This document shows, piece after piece, positions 1-9,634 of a DNA stretch of 64,000 nt. The position numbers and the translations under genes were made by a program. The stretch lies in NCBI RefSeq assembly GCF_002086515.1, contig NZ_MVHH01000020.1, positions 1 to 64,000 on the forward strand. The letters are read 5' to 3'. This stretch comes from Mycolicibacter arupensis. GTDB taxonomy: Bacteria > Actinomycetota > Actinomycetes > Mycobacteriales > Mycobacteriaceae. Below the pieces are notes generated by a model. It had not been told where the DNA came from, did no database searches, and saw only the letters and a list, made by a program, of their open reading frames with translations. How positions within the stretch are numbered: position 1 is the first letter of the stretch; every line of letters starts with the position of its first letter.

Positions 1-201
1 GGGTGGCGGCGGCGGTACGTCTTCGGGCAGCGGCGCGTAATAGGCCGGCGGCGGTACCGGGTCGGCACAGCCGCTGACGTAGACACGGCGGCCCACGCCG
101 ACACAGCCCGCCGAGGCGGTGCCGGCCGGGGTGAACAGGACCACTGCGCCCGGCAGGCTGGTCAGTGTCACCGCCGCCATGGCCCAGATCCGGCGCCTCA
201 T
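1..201 (-). CDS. Secreted Cys/Pro-containing small protein, partial
   Basis: The frame opens with ATG at 201 on the complement and runs off the left edge without a stop, so only the first 67 codons are visible. The N-terminus (MRRRIWAMAAVTLTSLPG) is a signal peptide with likely cleavage after TASA near residue 31. The mature start has two cysteines about 13 residues apart (GCVGVG...SGCAD) and then becomes proline-rich with YY and PPPPP. The start codon shares one base with the stop of the upstream haemophore-like gene (TGATG), so the two are probably translationally coupled. The family is not recognised. Co-expression with a haem-binding secreted protein is an inference from the overlap only. 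Confidence 0.6.
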   Translation of the reverse strand, partial: MRRRIWAMAAVTLTSLPGAVVLFTPAGTASAGCVGVGRRVYVSGCADPVPPPAYYAPLPEDVPPPPP

Positions 202-560
202 CACTGGTCCAGCAGTGGGTGCTCGGCCTGGGGCAAACCGCAGCGGGCGCGGAAGTCGGTCAGGGGCTGGCGCAGCCGCAGGAGGTCGTCGTGGGCCTGC
301 GGGTGGTCGGCGAAGAAGCTGCGGACCGCCTCGGGGATCTCGTCGTCGGGCCGGTTGCGCAGGCCGGTGTAGAACTCGTTGACGTCGGGATGGGCATACA
401 GATAGCCCGACGTCGAGGCGGCGACCCCGGTGGCCGCGTTGGCCATGTCGGCCGCGGTGCAGCCCGGCGGCGGGTCGGCCAGAGCTGTGGCCGCGGTAAG
501 CAGGCCGGTGGCGACGCCGATGACGCCGAGCCCCAGCGATGACAGGCGGATGAGGGACAT
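201..560 (-). CDS. Secreted haemophore-like haem-binding (MHB-type) protein
   Basis: About 119 residues. The start at 560 (MSLIRLSSLGLGVIG) is preferred because an AAGGGAG Shine-Dalgarno lies about 8 nt upstream; an in-frame upstream start would have no such signal. A signal peptide ends at ALA|DPPPG. The mature chain has the layout of the mycobacterial haemophore family (Rv0203-like): an N-terminal Cys (PGCTAAD), a YLYAHPDVN segment, a DHPQAHDDL segment, and a second Cys near the C-terminus (FRARCGLP), suggesting one disulfide. The predicted role is extracellular haem capture or transfer. The family assignment rests on this motif pattern; haem binding here is inferred. Confidence 0.65.
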   Translation of the reverse strand: MSLIRLSSLGLGVIGVATGLLTAATALADPPPGCTAADMANAATGVAASTSGYLYAHPDVNEFYTGLRNRPDDEIPEAVRSFFADHPQAHDDLLRLRQPLTDFRARCGLPQAEHPLLDQ

Positions 561-619
561 TGCCGAACTCCCTTCAACAGGTGTGAGGCACTCTAACAAG
601 CGCCGGGCCTCGATGCGGC

Positions 620-1276
620 TTACTTTGCGGCGACGGTGAATCCGTTCATGATCGCCTCGACGTCGGTGGCCTGTTTGGGTGCATCTTCGGCCGGGGCGGT
701 GATTGCGAGCTGCACCAGATAACGCTGCTCCGCCGGCTTCGAACCGGTGGCGATCACCATCCGGAACCAGCTGTGCAGGCGCTGCCCGTCCAAGTCGTAG
801 GTGCCCTGGACCATCGACGACGGGAAACCTTGGTAGTCCTCGTTGGAGGCGTCCAGCAGCCGGAATTTCGGCGAGAGCTGCGCGTCGACCACCCCGTGCT
901 TGATGGCCTCATGGGAGTCGAAGTTGCCGCTGACCTTGACCACGCTCAAGATGGCGCGCGGGAACTTCTCGCCCTTGCCCAGGACCAGAGTCGTTTTGGG
1001 CAGCATGGGGTTCTCTTTCCGGGTCCAGCCCGGCGGGGTGGGGATCGAGACGGTCAGGTCGGTCAGTGCGTTGGGGGCCACCGCCTCGGCCGCGACGCCT
1101 TGGTCTTCCAGATATCGCCCCACGGTGACCGGGGCCTCGGGCTCCGATGAGGTGGTGGTCGTGCTGCCGTTGCCCCAAATCGATTGGTAATCCGGCGTTT
1201 TGCTGCCGCAGCCGGATACGGCGCTGACCAGTGCTGTGCACGCCAGGGCCGCGGCCGCCATACGCAGCGCGGTCAC
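620..1276 (-). CDS. lpqT: LpqT-like lipoprotein
   Basis: 218 residues from a GTG at 1276 that overlaps the stop of arsC (GTGA). The signal peptide ends in a lipobox, AVSGC, with the acylated Cys at residue 23, so the protein should be anchored to the outer face of the membrane. The rest fits the LpqN/LpqT family: a Ser/Thr/Glu linker, then a globular domain with TPPGWTRKENP and a MVQGTYDLDGQRLHSW segment. Length and position after prs match M. tuberculosis LpqT (Rv1016c). The exact biochemical function of LpqT is not established; related LpqN proteins have been tied to cell-envelope lipid transport. An alternative ATG lies at 1261. Confidence 0.85.
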   Translation of the reverse strand: MTALRMAAAALACTALVSAVSGCGSKTPDYQSIWGNGSTTTTSSEPEAPVTVGRYLEDQGVAAEAVAPNALTDLTVSIPTPPGWTRKENPMLPKTTLVLGKGEKFPRAILSVVKVSGNFDSHEAIKHGVVDAQLSPKFRLLDASNEDYQGFPSSMVQGTYDLDGQRLHSWFRMVIATGSKPAEQRYLVQLAITAPAEDAPKQATDVEAIMNGFTVAAK

Positions 1277-1617
1277 AGGATCTCGCGGACCGCGTCTATC
1301 GGCCGGGCCAGCCGGGTGCCGTTACCGGTGACGACGAAGGGCCGCTGGATCAGGATCGGGTTCGCGGCCATGGCGTCGAGCAGTTCGTCGTCGGTGGCAC
1401 CGGCAAGGTTCAGCTCGGCGTAGACGGCTTCGCCGGTGCGCACCGCCTGGCGTACTCCGATTCCGGCGGAGCTGATCAGCTCCGCCAGCTGCGCGCGTGA
1501 CGGCGGGCTCTTCAAGTACTCCACGATCGTCGGCTCGATGCCGTTGTCGCGCAGCAGCTCCAGCGTCTTGCGTGAGGTCGAACAGCGCGGGTTGTGATAC
1601 ACCACGGCGTCAGCCAT
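1273..1617 (-). CDS. arsC: Arsenate reductase, ArsC/Spx glutaredoxin-dependent family
   Basis: 114 residues starting MADAVVYHNPRCSTSRKT. The ATG at 1617 lies 1 nt after the prs stop, so translation is probably coupled to prs. The N-terminal YHNPRCSTSRKT closely matches the catalytic segment of E. coli-type ArsC (thioredoxin fold, Cys near residue 12), and the C-terminal NPILIQRPFVV is the conserved arsenate-binding Arg segment. The predicted reaction is glutathione- or mycothiol/glutaredoxin-dependent reduction of arsenate to arsenite. No arsR or arsenite pump is adjacent, so this is a housekeeping copy or a more general redox protein. M. tuberculosis lacks this gene between prs and lpqT. Confidence 0.85.
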   Translation of the reverse strand: MADAVVYHNPRCSTSRKTLELLRDNGIEPTIVEYLKSPPSRAQLAELISSAGIGVRQAVRTGEAVYAELNLAGATDDELLDAMAANPILIQRPFVVTGNGTRLARPIDAVREIL

Positions 1618-1618
1618 G

Positions 1619-2605
1619 TCAGGCGTCTCCGTCGAAAAGTCCTGTGACCGAACCATTGTCGAACACGGCCCGGATGGTGCTGGCCAACAGCGGAGCGATC
1701 GACAGCACGGTCAGCTGCGGGAATTGCTTGTCCTCGGTGATCGGCAGGGTGTTGGTGACGATCACCTCGCTGGCGCCGCAGGCCGCCAACCGCTCCGATG
1801 CCGGGCTGGACAGCACACCGTGGGTCGCGGCGATCACCACCTCGACTGCCCCCGCTTCGCGCAGCAGACCGACCGCCCCGGCGATGGTGCCGCCCGTGTC
1901 GATCATGTCGTCGGTGATCACACAGGTCTTGCCGGTGACCTCACCGACGACCCGATTGGCTTTGACCTGGTTGGGCACCCGCGGATCACGGGTCTTGTGA
2001 ATGAAGGCCAGCGGTACGCCGCCCAGCGAGTCGGCCCACTTCTCGGCGACCCGCACCCGGCCGGAGTCGGGGGAGACCACAACGACGTCCTTGCCGGCGT
2101 TGAGGTAGTTGTCCCGGATGTGGCCGCACAGCAGCGGCTGGGCCCGCATGTGGTCCACCGGGCCGTCGAAGAAGCCCTGGATCTGGTCGGTGTGCAGGTC
2201 CACGGTGACGATCCGGTCGGCGCCGGCCGTCTTGAGCAGGTCGGCCACCAGGCGAGCCGAGATCGGCTCGCGGCCGCGGTGCTTCTTGTCCTGGCGCGCG
2301 TAGGGATAGAACGGCAGGATCGCGGTGATCCGCTTGGCGCTGCCGCGCTTGAGCGCGTCGATCATGATCAGCTGTTCCATCAGGTGCTGGTTCAGCGGCG
2401 CGGGGTGCGACTGCAGCACGAAGGCGTCGCAGCCGCGCACCGACTCGTCGAAACGCACGAAGATCTCGCCGTTGGCGAAGTCGCGGGCGGTTTGCGCGGT
2501 CACCGGAACGTCCAGTTCCTTGGCCACCTGATCAGCCAGTTCCGGGTGCGCGCGACCGGCGAAGAGCATCAGGTTCTTGCGATTGTCTGTCCAGTCGTGG
2601 CTCAC
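1619..2605 (-). CDS. prs: Ribose-phosphate pyrophosphokinase
   Basis: 328 residues. It makes phosphoribosyl pyrophosphate from ribose 5-phosphate and ATP, feeding purine, pyrimidine, His and Trp synthesis and, in mycobacteria, decaprenylphosphoryl-arabinose for the cell wall. The start is a GTG at 2605 (MSHDWTDNRKNLMLFAG), matching M. tuberculosis PrsA (Rv1017c); a G-rich GGGGG tract is just upstream. Visible motifs are FANGEIFVRFDESVRG, the flexible-loop segment ARQDKKHRGREPISA, the divalent-cation/PRPP site VDLHTDQIQGFFDGPVDH, and the PRPP loop DDMIDTGGT. It is the first gene of prs-arsC-lpqT and lies downstream of glmU on the same strand, 109 nt away. Confidence 0.97.
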   Translation of the reverse strand: MSHDWTDNRKNLMLFAGRAHPELADQVAKELDVPVTAQTARDFANGEIFVRFDESVRGCDAFVLQSHPAPLNQHLMEQLIMIDALKRGSAKRITAILPFYPYARQDKKHRGREPISARLVADLLKTAGADRIVTVDLHTDQIQGFFDGPVDHMRAQPLLCGHIRDNYLNAGKDVVVVSPDSGRVRVAEKWADSLGGVPLAFIHKTRDPRVPNQVKANRVVGEVTGKTCVITDDMIDTGGTIAGAVGLLREAGAVEVVIAATHGVLSSPASERLAACGASEVIVTNTLPITEDKQFPQLTVLSIAPLLASTIRAVFDNGSVTGLFDGDA

Positions 2606-2714
2606 GTGCTGCCCCCGCCGTAGGAGATTGTGGAATTCGGTCGATTTGACTCGGGCCTTATGGTACGTAGCCCGGTGGGCGATTTCGCCTTGGGCTGCCT
2701 CAACGCGATCAAGC

Positions 2715-4220
2715 TCACGATGACAGATCGGGTGGAGTCTGGCCGGCTTCTTCGACACTGTTCGCGGCATCGGCCGCCGCCGCGGCCGCGCTGCCGGGCC
2801 GCTTGCGTTGCACCCAGTTCTCGATAGTGCGTTGCGGGCCGGCGGACACCGCCAGTGCGCCCGGGGGCACATCGTGGCGTACGACGGTCCCGGCGCCGGT
2901 GTAGGCCCCGTCGCCGATGCTGACCGGCGCGACGAACATGGTGTCCGAGCCGGTACGCACGTGCGAGCCGACGGTGGTGCGCCGTTTGGTCTGGCCGTCG
3001 TAGTTGACGAACACGCTGGAGGCGCCGATGTTGCTGTGGTCGCCGATGTCGGCGTCGCCGACGTAGGTCAGGTGCGGCACCTTGGTTCCGGTGCCGATGG
3101 TGGAGTTCTTGGTCTCGACGAACGCCCCCAGCTTGGCCTGCGCGCCCAGTACGGTGCCGGGCCGCAGATAGCTGAACGGCCCCACCGTGGCGCCCGCGCC
3201 GACCGCCGCGGACGTGGCGTGACTGCGGATCACCGATGCGCCATCGCCCACCGTGACGTCGGACAGGGTGGTGTCGGGCCCGATCGTGCAGTGCGCCCCG
3301 ACGGCGGTGCGGCCCAGCAGCTGGGTGCCGGGCGCGACGGTGGTGTCGCGTCCGATGGTCACGTCGACGTCGATCCAGGTGCTGGCGGGGTCGATGATGG
3401 TGACCCCGGCACGCTGATGTGCGGCCACCACGCGGCGGTTGAGGGCGCCGGCCAGCTCGGACAGCTGCACGCGGTCGTTGACACCGGCGACCAGCGCGGC
3501 GTCGTCGACGTGGCGGGCGTGCACCACCTGGCCATCGCCGCGCACGATGCCGATCACGTCGGTCAGATAGAGCTCGTGCTGGGCGTTGTCCGAGCCCAGG
3601 CGACCCAGCGCCGAGCGCAGCGCGGCGATGTCGAAGGCGTACACACCGGCGTTGACCTCGCGGATCTCGCGCTGGGATTCGGTGGCATCGGCCTGTTCGA
3701 CGATCGCGGTGACTTCGCCGTCCTGGGTGTGCAGGATGCGGCCGTAACCGGTGGGGTCGGCCAGGGTGGTGGTCAGCACGGTGACCGCGGCCGGGGCGGT
3801 GCGGTGGGCCTCGATCAGGGCCTGCAGCGTCGCGGTGTCCAGCAGCGGGATGTCGCCGGAGGTCACCACCACGGTGCCGGTGAAATCGTCCGGAAGCGCC
3901 GCCAGGCCACACAGCACCGCGTGACCGGTGCCCAGCTGTTGGTCCTGCAGCGCCACCTCGATGGGAAAGTTCAGGGCCTGCGCCAACTCGGCGACGGGCC
4001 CGGTGATGCGGTCGTGGGCGTGGCCCAGCACCACCACCAGGTGGCGGGGCGTGACACCGGCGGCTGCTGTCAGGCAGTGCGACAGCATGCTGCGTCCGCC
4101 CAGCTCATGCAGCACTTTGGGGGTGTCCGAGACCATTCGGGTGCCGGCTCCGGCCGCCAGGACTATGACGGCGTGCTGGCCGGCATCCGGGGACGCGGGT
4201 GTGGGGTTGGGCGTCGACAC
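2715..4220 (-). CDS. glmU: Bifunctional GlmU: GlcN-1-P acetyltransferase / GlcNAc-1-P uridyltransferase
   Basis: 501 residues from a GTG at 4220. The enzyme makes UDP-GlcNAc for peptidoglycan and linker units. The N-terminal Rossmann-like uridyltransferase carries [10 protein letters not shown] at about residues 20-30 and [15 protein letters not shown]. The C-terminal left-handed beta-helix, from about residue 260, has repeated hexapeptides ([20 protein letters not shown]), the active-site [20 protein letters not shown] and [19 protein letters not shown]. The tail after [15 protein letters not shown] is low complexity, as in other mycobacterial GlmU proteins. The order prs-glmU-tRNA-Gln is the M. 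tuberculosis Rv1017c-Rv1018c arrangement. Confidence 0.97.
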   Translation of the reverse strand: MSTPNPTPASPDAGQHAVIVLAAGAGTRMVSDTPKVLHELGGRSMLSHCLTAAAGVTPRHLVVVLGHAHDRITGPVAELAQALNFPIEVALQDQQLGTGHAVLCGLAALPDDFTGTVVVTSGDIPLLDTATLQALIEAHRTAPAAVTVLTTTLADPTGYGRILHTQDGEVTAIVEQADATESQREIREVNAGVYAFDIAALRSALGRLGSDNAQHELYLTDVIGIVRGDGQVVHARHVDDAALVAGVNDRVQLSELAGALNRRVVAAHQRAGVTIIDPASTWIDVDVTIGRDTTVAPGTQLLGRTAVGAHCTIGPDTTLSDVTVGDGASVIRSHATSAAVGAGATVGPFSYLRPGTVLGAQAKLGAFVETKNSTIGTGTKVPHLTYVGDADIGDHSNIGASSVFVNYDGQTKRRTTVGSHVRTGSDTMFVAPVSIGDGAYTGAGTVVRHDVPPGALAVSAGPQRTIENWVQRKRPGSAAAAAADAANSVEEAGQTPPDLSS

Positions 4221-4278
4221 GGCGTCTAGCCTGTCACTCCGCGCGCGTTCGCGGCAAAAGTGCGCGCAAATCCATGAG

Positions 4279-4350
4279 CTCCGTCGCCAGGACTCGAACC
4301 TGAACTATCTGAACCAAAATCAGAGGTGCTGCCGATTACACCACGACGGA
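4279..4350 (-). tRNA. tRNA-Gln (anticodon UUG)
   Basis: On the complement the 7-bp acceptor stem TCCGTCG/CGACGGA closes a full cloverleaf. The anticodon stem TCTGA/TCAGA holds loop TTTTGGT, giving anticodon TTG (Gln). The T-arm contains GGTTCGAGTCC. CCA is not encoded. A tRNA-Gln sits at the same place between glmU and the TetR gene in M. tuberculosis. A -10-like TAGAGT lies on the complement at 4367-4372. Confidence 0.95.
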
Positions 4351-4366
4351 TCGGTGCTGCCCAGTG

Positions 4367-4388
4367 ACTCTATCCAACGGACTACCCT
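4367..4388. promoter_or_regulatory. Divergent promoter pair: tRNA-Gln (-) and TetR gene (+)
   Basis: On the minus strand TAGAGT (4367-4372) fits the mycobacterial -10 consensus TANNNT, with the tRNA 5' end about 17 nt further on. On the plus strand TACCCT (4383-4388) is followed after exactly six bases by the GTG at 4395. That spacing is typical of a leaderless mycobacterial mRNA starting at its own start codon. The two -10 elements are only about 10 bp apart, so the promoters may interfere. No recognisable -35 is seen. Confidence 0.5.
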
Positions 4389-4394
4389 GGTCGC

Positions 4395-5039
4395 GTGGCT
4401 GGTCTGGACAAGGACGGTCGGGCGCCGCGAGCCCGGATGACAGGTAGCGAGCGTCGGCACCAACTCATCGATGTGGCCCGCTCATTGTTCGCCGAGCGCG
4501 GGTATGAGGGCACCTCCATCGAGGAGATCGCCCAGCGCGCGAATGTGTCCAAGCCAGTGGTCTATGAGCACTTCGGCGGCAAAGAGGGCCTGTACGCGGT
4601 GGTGGTCGACCGTGAGATGTCGGCGTTGCTGGACGGCATCACCACATCGCTGACCAAAGCCACCAACAATCAGTCCCGGCTGCGCGTGGAGCGCGTCGCG
4701 TTGGCCCTGCTGACCTACGTTGACGAGCACACCGACGGTTTCCGCATCCTGATCCGCGACTCTCCGGCGTCGATCAGTTCGGGCACCTATTCGACACTGC
4801 TCAACGACGCGATCGGGCAGGTGTCGTCGATCCTGGCCGGCGACTTCGCCAAGCGCGGTCTGGACCCCGAGACCGCACCGCTGTACGCCCAGGCGCTGGT
4901 GGGTTCGGTGTCGATGACGGCCCAGTGGTGGCTCGACGTCCGTGAACCCAAGAAGGAAGTGGTGGCCGCGCACCTGGTCAATCTGTGTTGGAACGGATTG
5001 ACGCACCTGGAGTCCGATCCGACGCTGCACGACGAATAG
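4395..5039 (+). CDS. TetR/AcrR-family transcriptional regulator
   Basis: 214 residues from a GTG that is probably leaderless (-10 TACCCT seven bases upstream). The N-terminal TetR helix-turn-helix, about residues 18-65, reads [22 protein letters not shown] followed by [20 protein letters not shown]. The C-terminal ligand-binding and dimer domain contains RILIRDSP and MTAQWWLD. It matches M. tuberculosis Rv1019 in position and layout. TetR proteins usually repress adjacent genes; here the divergent neighbour is only tRNA-Gln/glmU, and mfd-mazG follow on the same strand, so autoregulation or control of mfd is possible. The ligand is unknown. Confidence 0.9.
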   Translation: MAGLDKDGRAPRARMTGSERRHQLIDVARSLFAERGYEGTSIEEIAQRANVSKPVVYEHFGGKEGLYAVVVDREMSALLDGITTSLTKATNNQSRLRVERVALALLTYVDEHTDGFRILIRDSPASISSGTYSTLLNDAIGQVSSILAGDFAKRGLDPETAPLYAQALVGSVSMTAQWWLDVREPKKEVVAAHLVNLCWNGLTHLESDPTLHDE

Positions 5040-5082
5040 GGCGTGCCCGCCACTGCCAATCGGGGGCCTGCGCCGCACCGCT

Positions 5083-5088
5083 TAGAAT
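5083..5088 (+). promoter_or_regulatory. Candidate -10 element for mfd (TAGAAT)
   Basis: TAGAAT fits the mycobacterial TANNNT -10 consensus. The expected start of transcription falls at about 5095-5096, only 3-4 nt before the mfd ATG at 5099, which has no Shine-Dalgarno. This suggests an almost leaderless mfd transcript independent of the TetR gene. Confidence 0.45.
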
Positions 5089-5098
5089 TGCCCGCATC

Positions 5099-8000
5099 AT
5101 GACCGCACCGGGGTACCAGACTGTCCAAACCCCGATAGCGGGGCTCGTAGACCTGGCGCTGAGCGCGCCGGCATTCCTCGAACTCATCGAGCGCGCGGGC
5201 GGATCACCCGCGGAACTGACCCTGGTCGGCCCGGTGGGTGCGCGGCCGTTCACCGCGGCCGCCCTGGCCCGCAACACCCCGCTGCTCGTGGTCACCGCCA
5301 CCGGCCACGAGGCCGACGACCTGACCGCGGAACTGCGCGGCGTCTACGGCGACGCGGTGGCGTTGTTCCCGTCCTGGGAGACGCTGCCGCACGAGCGGCT
5401 CTCACCCGGTGTGGACACCGTCGGCGCCCGCCTGCTGCTGCTGCGCCGGCTGGCCTGCCCCGACGACGCGCGACTGGGTCCACCGCTGCGGGTGGTGGTG
5501 ACCACCGCCCGGTCCCTGCTGCAGCCGATGACCGGCCAACTCGATGCCATCGAGCCGGTCATGCTGGCCGTCGGTGATGAGACTGCGTTCGAGACGGTGA
5601 TCGCCCGGCTGGTCGAGTTGGCCTACACCCGGGTGGACCTGGTGGGCAAGCGCGGTGAGTTCGCCGTCCGCGGCGGCATCCTCGACCTGTTCCCGCCGAC
5701 GGCCGAACACCCGGCGCGCATCGAGTTCTGGGGCGACGAGATCACCGAGATCCGGCCGTTCTCGGTGGCCGACCAGCGCTCCATCCCCGAGGTCGAGGTC
5801 GGCACCGTGGTCGCGGTGCCCTGCCGGGAACTGCTGCTCACCGACGATGTGCGGGCCCGCGCCGCGGACCTGGCGCTGGAGCAGCCCGAGACCGACAACG
5901 CCGTCACCGGCACCGTCGGCGACATGCTGGCCAAGCTGGCCGAGGGCATCCCGGTCGACGGTATGGAGGCGTTGAGCTCGGTGCTGCGGCCCGGACCGCA
6001 GGCCCTGCTCACCGACCAGCTGGCTGCGGGCACACCGGTGCTGCTCTGCGATCCCGAAAAGATCCGCGCCCGCGCCGCCGACCTGATCAAGACCGGGAGG
6101 GAGTTTCTCGAGGCTTCCTGGTCGGTCGCCGCGATCGGAGGCGACGCACCGATCGACATCGAACAGCTCGGCGGATCGGGCTTCCGCGACTTGGCCGAGG
6201 TCAAGAAGGCGGCCCTGGACTCCGGGCATCCGTGGTGGACGCTGAGCCAGTTGCCCGATCCCGACGCGATCGAACTCGACGTCCGTCCGTCGCCGTCGGC
6301 GCGCGGCCGCCAACGCGATATCGACGAGATCTTCGCCATGCTGCGGGCGCACATCGCGACGGGCGGACGTGCGGCCGTCGTCGCCCCCGGCGTGGGCACG
6401 GCCCGGCGAATCGTCGAGCAATTGGCCGAGTCCGAAACCGCGGCAACGCTGTTGGACGCCGGGACGGCGCCCCAACCCGGGGTGGTGGGGGTGCTGCAGG
6501 GGCCGCTGCACGAGGGCCTGGTGATACCCGGCGCCGAGCTGGTGGTGGTCACCGAGGCCGACCTGACCGGAAATCGGGTCAGTGGACCGGAAGGCAAGCG
6601 GCTGGCGGCCAAACGCCGCAACGCCGTCGACCCCCTGGCGCTGACGGCCGGGGATCTGGTGGTCCACGATCAGCACGGCATCGGCAAGTTCGTGGAGATG
6701 ACCGAGCGCACCGTCGGCGGCGCGCGCCGCGAATACCTGGTGCTGGAATACGCCTCGGGCAAACGTGGCGCCAACGGAACCGACAAGCTCTACGTCCCGA
6801 TGGACTCCCTGGACCAGCTCTCTCGCTACGTCGGTGGGCAGGCCCCGGCGCTGAGCCGGCTCGGCGGCAGCGACTGGAGCCAGACCAAGACCAAGGCGCG
6901 TAAAGCGGTCCGCGAGATCGCCGACGAACTCGTCGCCCTCTACGCCAAACGCCAGGCGGCACCCGGCCATGCGTTCGCTCCGGACACGCCATGGCAGGCC
7001 GAGATGGAGGACGCGTTCGGGTTCACCGAGACCATGGACCAGTTGACCGCCATCAGCGAGGTCAAGTCCGACATGGAGAAACCCGTCCCGATGGACCGGG
7101 TGATCTGCGGCGACGTCGGATACGGCAAGACCGAGATCGCGGTGCGGGCGGCATTCAAAGCCGTGCAGGACGGCAAGCAGGTCGCGGTCCTGGTGCCCAC
7201 CACACTGCTGGCCGACCAGCATCTGCAGACCTTCAGCACCCGGATGGCCGGTTTCCCGGTCACCGTCAAGGGACTGTCGCGGTTCACCGATCCGGCCGAA
7301 TCCAAGGCCACCGTCGCCGGCCTGGCCGATGGCTCGGTGGATGTGGTGATCGGCACGCATCGGCTGCTGCAGACCGGGGTGCGCTGGAAGGACCTCGGGC
7401 TGGTGATCGTTGACGAGGAGCAGCGCTTCGGCGTCGAGCACAAAGAGCACATCAAGGCCCTGCGCACCCACGTCGACGTGCTCACCATGAGCGCTACCCC
7501 GATCCCGCGCACCCTGGAGATGAGCCTGGCCGGCATCCGGGAGATGTCGACCATCCTCACCCCACCCGAAGACCGCTACCCGGTGCTGACCTATGTCGGC
7601 GCTCATGACGACAAACAGGTGGCCGCCGCACTGCGCCGCGAGCTGCTGCGCGACGGCCAGGTGTTCTACGTGCACAACCGGGTCAGCTCGATCGACGCCG
7701 CCGCCGCCCGGGTGCGGAATCTGATACCCGAGGCCCGGGTGGTCGTCGCGCACGGGCAGATGCCCGAGGAGATGCTGGAAACCACGGTGCAGGGCTTCTG
7801 GAATCGGGAGTACGACATCTTGGTGTGCACCACGATCATCGAGACCGGCCTGGACATCTCCAACGCCAACACCCTGATCGTCGAGCGCGCCGACACCTTC
7901 GGCCTGTCGCAGCTGCACCAGTTGCGGGGCCGGGTGGGCCGCAGCCGGGAACGGGGCTACGCCTACTTCCTGTACCCGCGCGAGACGCCGCTGACCGAGA

Positions 8001-8743
8001 CGGCCCACGACCGGCTGGCCACCATCGCCCAGAACAACGAATTGGGCGCCGGCATGGCGGTGGCCATGAAAGACCTGGAGATCCGTGGGGCCGGCAATGT
8101 GCTGGGGGTGGAGCAGTCCGGGCACGTCGCCGGGGTGGGTTTCGACCTGTATGTGCGCCTGGTCGGCGAGGCCGTCGAGGCGTACCGGGCGGCGTTCAAC
8201 GGCGAGACGGTCACCACCGAGGAGGTCAAGGACGTCCGGATCGACCTGCCCGTGGATGCCCATCTGCCGCCGGAGTACATCAACTCCGATCGGCTGCGGC
8301 TGGAGGCCTACCGCCGGCTGGCGGCCGCCCCCGACGAGGCAGCGATCGGCGCGGTGATCGAGGAGCTGACCGACCGCTACGGGCCGCTGCCCGAACCGGC
8401 CGACCGACTGGTGGCGGTGGCCCGGCTGCGGCTGCTGTGCCGCGCAGCCGGAGTCACCGAGGTCTCGGCGGCGTCGGCGACCACACTGCGGCTCGCCCCG
8501 ATGACCCTGCCGGACTCTGCCCAGTTGCGGCTCAAGCGGATGCACCCCTCGGCGAGCTACCGCGCCACCACGTCCACCGTGCAGGTCCCGATTCCGCGGG
8601 CCGGCGGCGCGGGCGCCGCCGTCGGCGCGCCGCGTCTGCGCGACATCGAACTCGTCCAGATGGTGGCCGATCTGATTTCGGCGCTGGACGGCAAACCGCA
8701 GGGCAGTGTCGACGTCACCGGCGCGGTACCCGCAGTACGGTAG
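5099..8743 (+). CDS. mfd: Transcription-repair coupling factor
   Basis: 1214 residues. It removes RNA polymerase stalled at DNA lesions and recruits UvrA for strand-specific repair. The start is the ATG at 5099 ([16 protein letters not shown]). The N-terminal UvrB-like region includes [14 protein letters not shown]. The RNAP-interaction region ([17 protein letters not shown]) precedes the RecG-like motor: Walker [10 protein letters not shown] at about residue 671, Walker B DEEQRFG at about 772, motif [12 protein letters not shown], helicase motif [11 protein letters not shown], and the C-terminal TRCF domain with [10 protein letters not shown]. Size and order fit M. tuberculosis Rv1020. mazG follows after 6 nt. 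Confidence 0.97.
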   Translation: MTAPGYQTVQTPIAGLVDLALSAPAFLELIERAGGSPAELTLVGPVGARPFTAAALARNTPLLVVTATGHEADDLTAELRGVYGDAVALFPSWETLPHERLSPGVDTVGARLLLLRRLACPDDARLGPPLRVVVTTARSLLQPMTGQLDAIEPVMLAVGDETAFETVIARLVELAYTRVDLVGKRGEFAVRGGILDLFPPTAEHPARIEFWGDEITEIRPFSVADQRSIPEVEVGTVVAVPCRELLLTDDVRARAADLALEQPETDNAVTGTVGDMLAKLAEGIPVDGMEALSSVLRPGPQALLTDQLAAGTPVLLCDPEKIRARAADLIKTGREFLEASWSVAAIGGDAPIDIEQLGGSGFRDLAEVKKAALDSGHPWWTLSQLPDPDAIELDVRPSPSARGRQRDIDEIFAMLRAHIATGGRAAVVAPGVGTARRIVEQLAESETAATLLDAGTAPQPGVVGVLQGPLHEGLVIPGAELVVVTEADLTGNRVSGPEGKRLAAKRRNAVDPLALTAGDLVVHDQHGIGKFVEMTERTVGGARREYLVLEYASGKRGANGTDKLYVPMDSLDQLSRYVGGQAPALSRLGGSDWSQTKTKARKAVREIADELVALYAKRQAAPGHAFAPDTPWQAEMEDAFGFTETMDQLTAISEVKSDMEKPVPMDRVICGDVGYGKTEIAVRAAFKAVQDGKQVAVLVPTTLLADQHLQTFSTRMAGFPVTVKGLSRFTDPAESKATVAGLADGSVDVVIGTHRLLQTGVRWKDLGLVIVDEEQRFGVEHKEHIKALRTHVDVLTMSATPIPRTLEMSLAGIREMSTILTPPEDRYPVLTYVGAHDDKQVAAALRRELLRDGQVFYVHNRVSSIDAAAARVRNLIPEARVVVAHGQMPEEMLETTVQGFWNREYDILVCTTIIETGLDISNANTLIVERADTFGLSQLHQLRGRVGRSRERGYAYFLYPRETPLTETAHDRLATIAQNNELGAGMAVAMKDLEIRGAGNVLGVEQSGHVAGVGFDLYVRLVGEAVEAYRAAFNGETVTTEEVKDVRIDLPVDAHLPPEYINSDRLRLEAYRRLAAAPDEAAIGAVIEELTDRYGPLPEPADRLVAVARLRLLCRAAGVTEVSAASATTLRLAPMTLPDSAQLRLKRMHPSASYRATTSTVQVPIPRAGGAGAAVGAPRLRDIELVQMVADLISALDGKPQGSVDVTGAVPAVR

Positions 8744-8749
8744 GCCACG

Positions 8750-9634
8750 ATGACCGTCGTCTTGGTCGACCCCCGCCGGCCCTCGCTGGTTCCGGTCGAA
8801 GCTCTCGCGCTGCTGGCCGGGGAGGTCGCCTACACCGAGGAACTGCCGATCGTGGTCCCGTGGTCGTTGCCGGCGGCGCGATCGGTGCTCTGCGGCGCAG
8901 ATGCTCCGGTGCTGCTGTCGTCGGACCGCAACCATCCCGACGTCCTCGCCCGGCTGGCCGCCGGTGATGCGCTGATCGCGGTGCCGGATGCGTCGCCTGG
9001 GGAGCGGCTGATCGACGCGGTCGCGGTGATGGACCGGTTGCGCAGCACCGGTCCGTGGGAGAGCGAGCAGACCCACGACTCGCTGCGCCGGTTCCTGCTG
9101 GAGGAGACCTACGAGCTGTTCGACGCGATCCGCGGTGGCGACCCCGAGCAGCTGTGCGCCGAGCTTGGTGACGTGCTGCTGCAGGTGCTGTTCCATGCCC
9201 GCATCGCCGAGGACGCGACGGAGAACCGGTTCTGCATCGATGACGTCGCCGAGTCGCTGCTGCGCAAGCTCGCCAATCGGGCTCCGGCGGTGCTCGCCGG
9301 TGAGCAGATCACGATGGCGGACCAGGTGGCGCAGTGGGAGGAACGCAAGGCTCTGGAAAAGCAGTCGCGTGACTCGATTCTTGACGACCTGCCGACAGCT
9401 CAGCCGGCCTTGGCGCTGGCGAGCAAGGTGCTCCAGCGCCTGGCCCGTGCCGGCGTGCCCGCGGATCTCATTCCCGATCAGGTCACCACGGTCACCGTTT
9501 CCGCCGGTGTCGATGCCGAGAATCAACTGCGGGCAGCGGTCTTGGACCTCATGGACACCGTGCGGTCGGTGGAAAAGGTGATCGACGGGGCGCCCACCGA
9601 AGACCAGTGGCGCGCCCACTGGCCGCAGGGCTAG
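8750..9634 (+). CDS. mazG: Nucleoside triphosphate pyrophosphohydrolase MazG
   Basis: 294 residues. It hydrolyses non-canonical NTPs such as oxidised dCTP or dGTP to monophosphates and PPi, cleaning the nucleotide pool; its position after mfd makes a DNA-repair pair. The N-terminal ~95 residues are a mycobacterial extension (SAM-methyltransferase-like fold in relatives). The MazG fold follows, with [21 protein letters not shown], whose acidic EETYE helix binds Mg2+, and [18 protein letters not shown] completing the EExxE...ExxD pattern. The stop codon TAG is embedded in CTAG, which also provides the stop of the convergent PPE gene, so the two genes share three bases. Confidence 0.95.
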   Translation: MTVVLVDPRRPSLVPVEALALLAGEVAYTEELPIVVPWSLPAARSVLCGADAPVLLSSDRNHPDVLARLAAGDALIAVPDASPGERLIDAVAVMDRLRSTGPWESEQTHDSLRRFLLEETYELFDAIRGGDPEQLCAELGDVLLQVLFHARIAEDATENRFCIDDVAESLLRKLANRAPAVLAGEQITMADQVAQWEERKALEKQSRDSILDDLPTAQPALALASKVLQRLARAGVPADLIPDQVTTVTVSAGVDAENQLRAAVLDLMDTVRSVEKVIDGAPTEDQWRAHWPQG

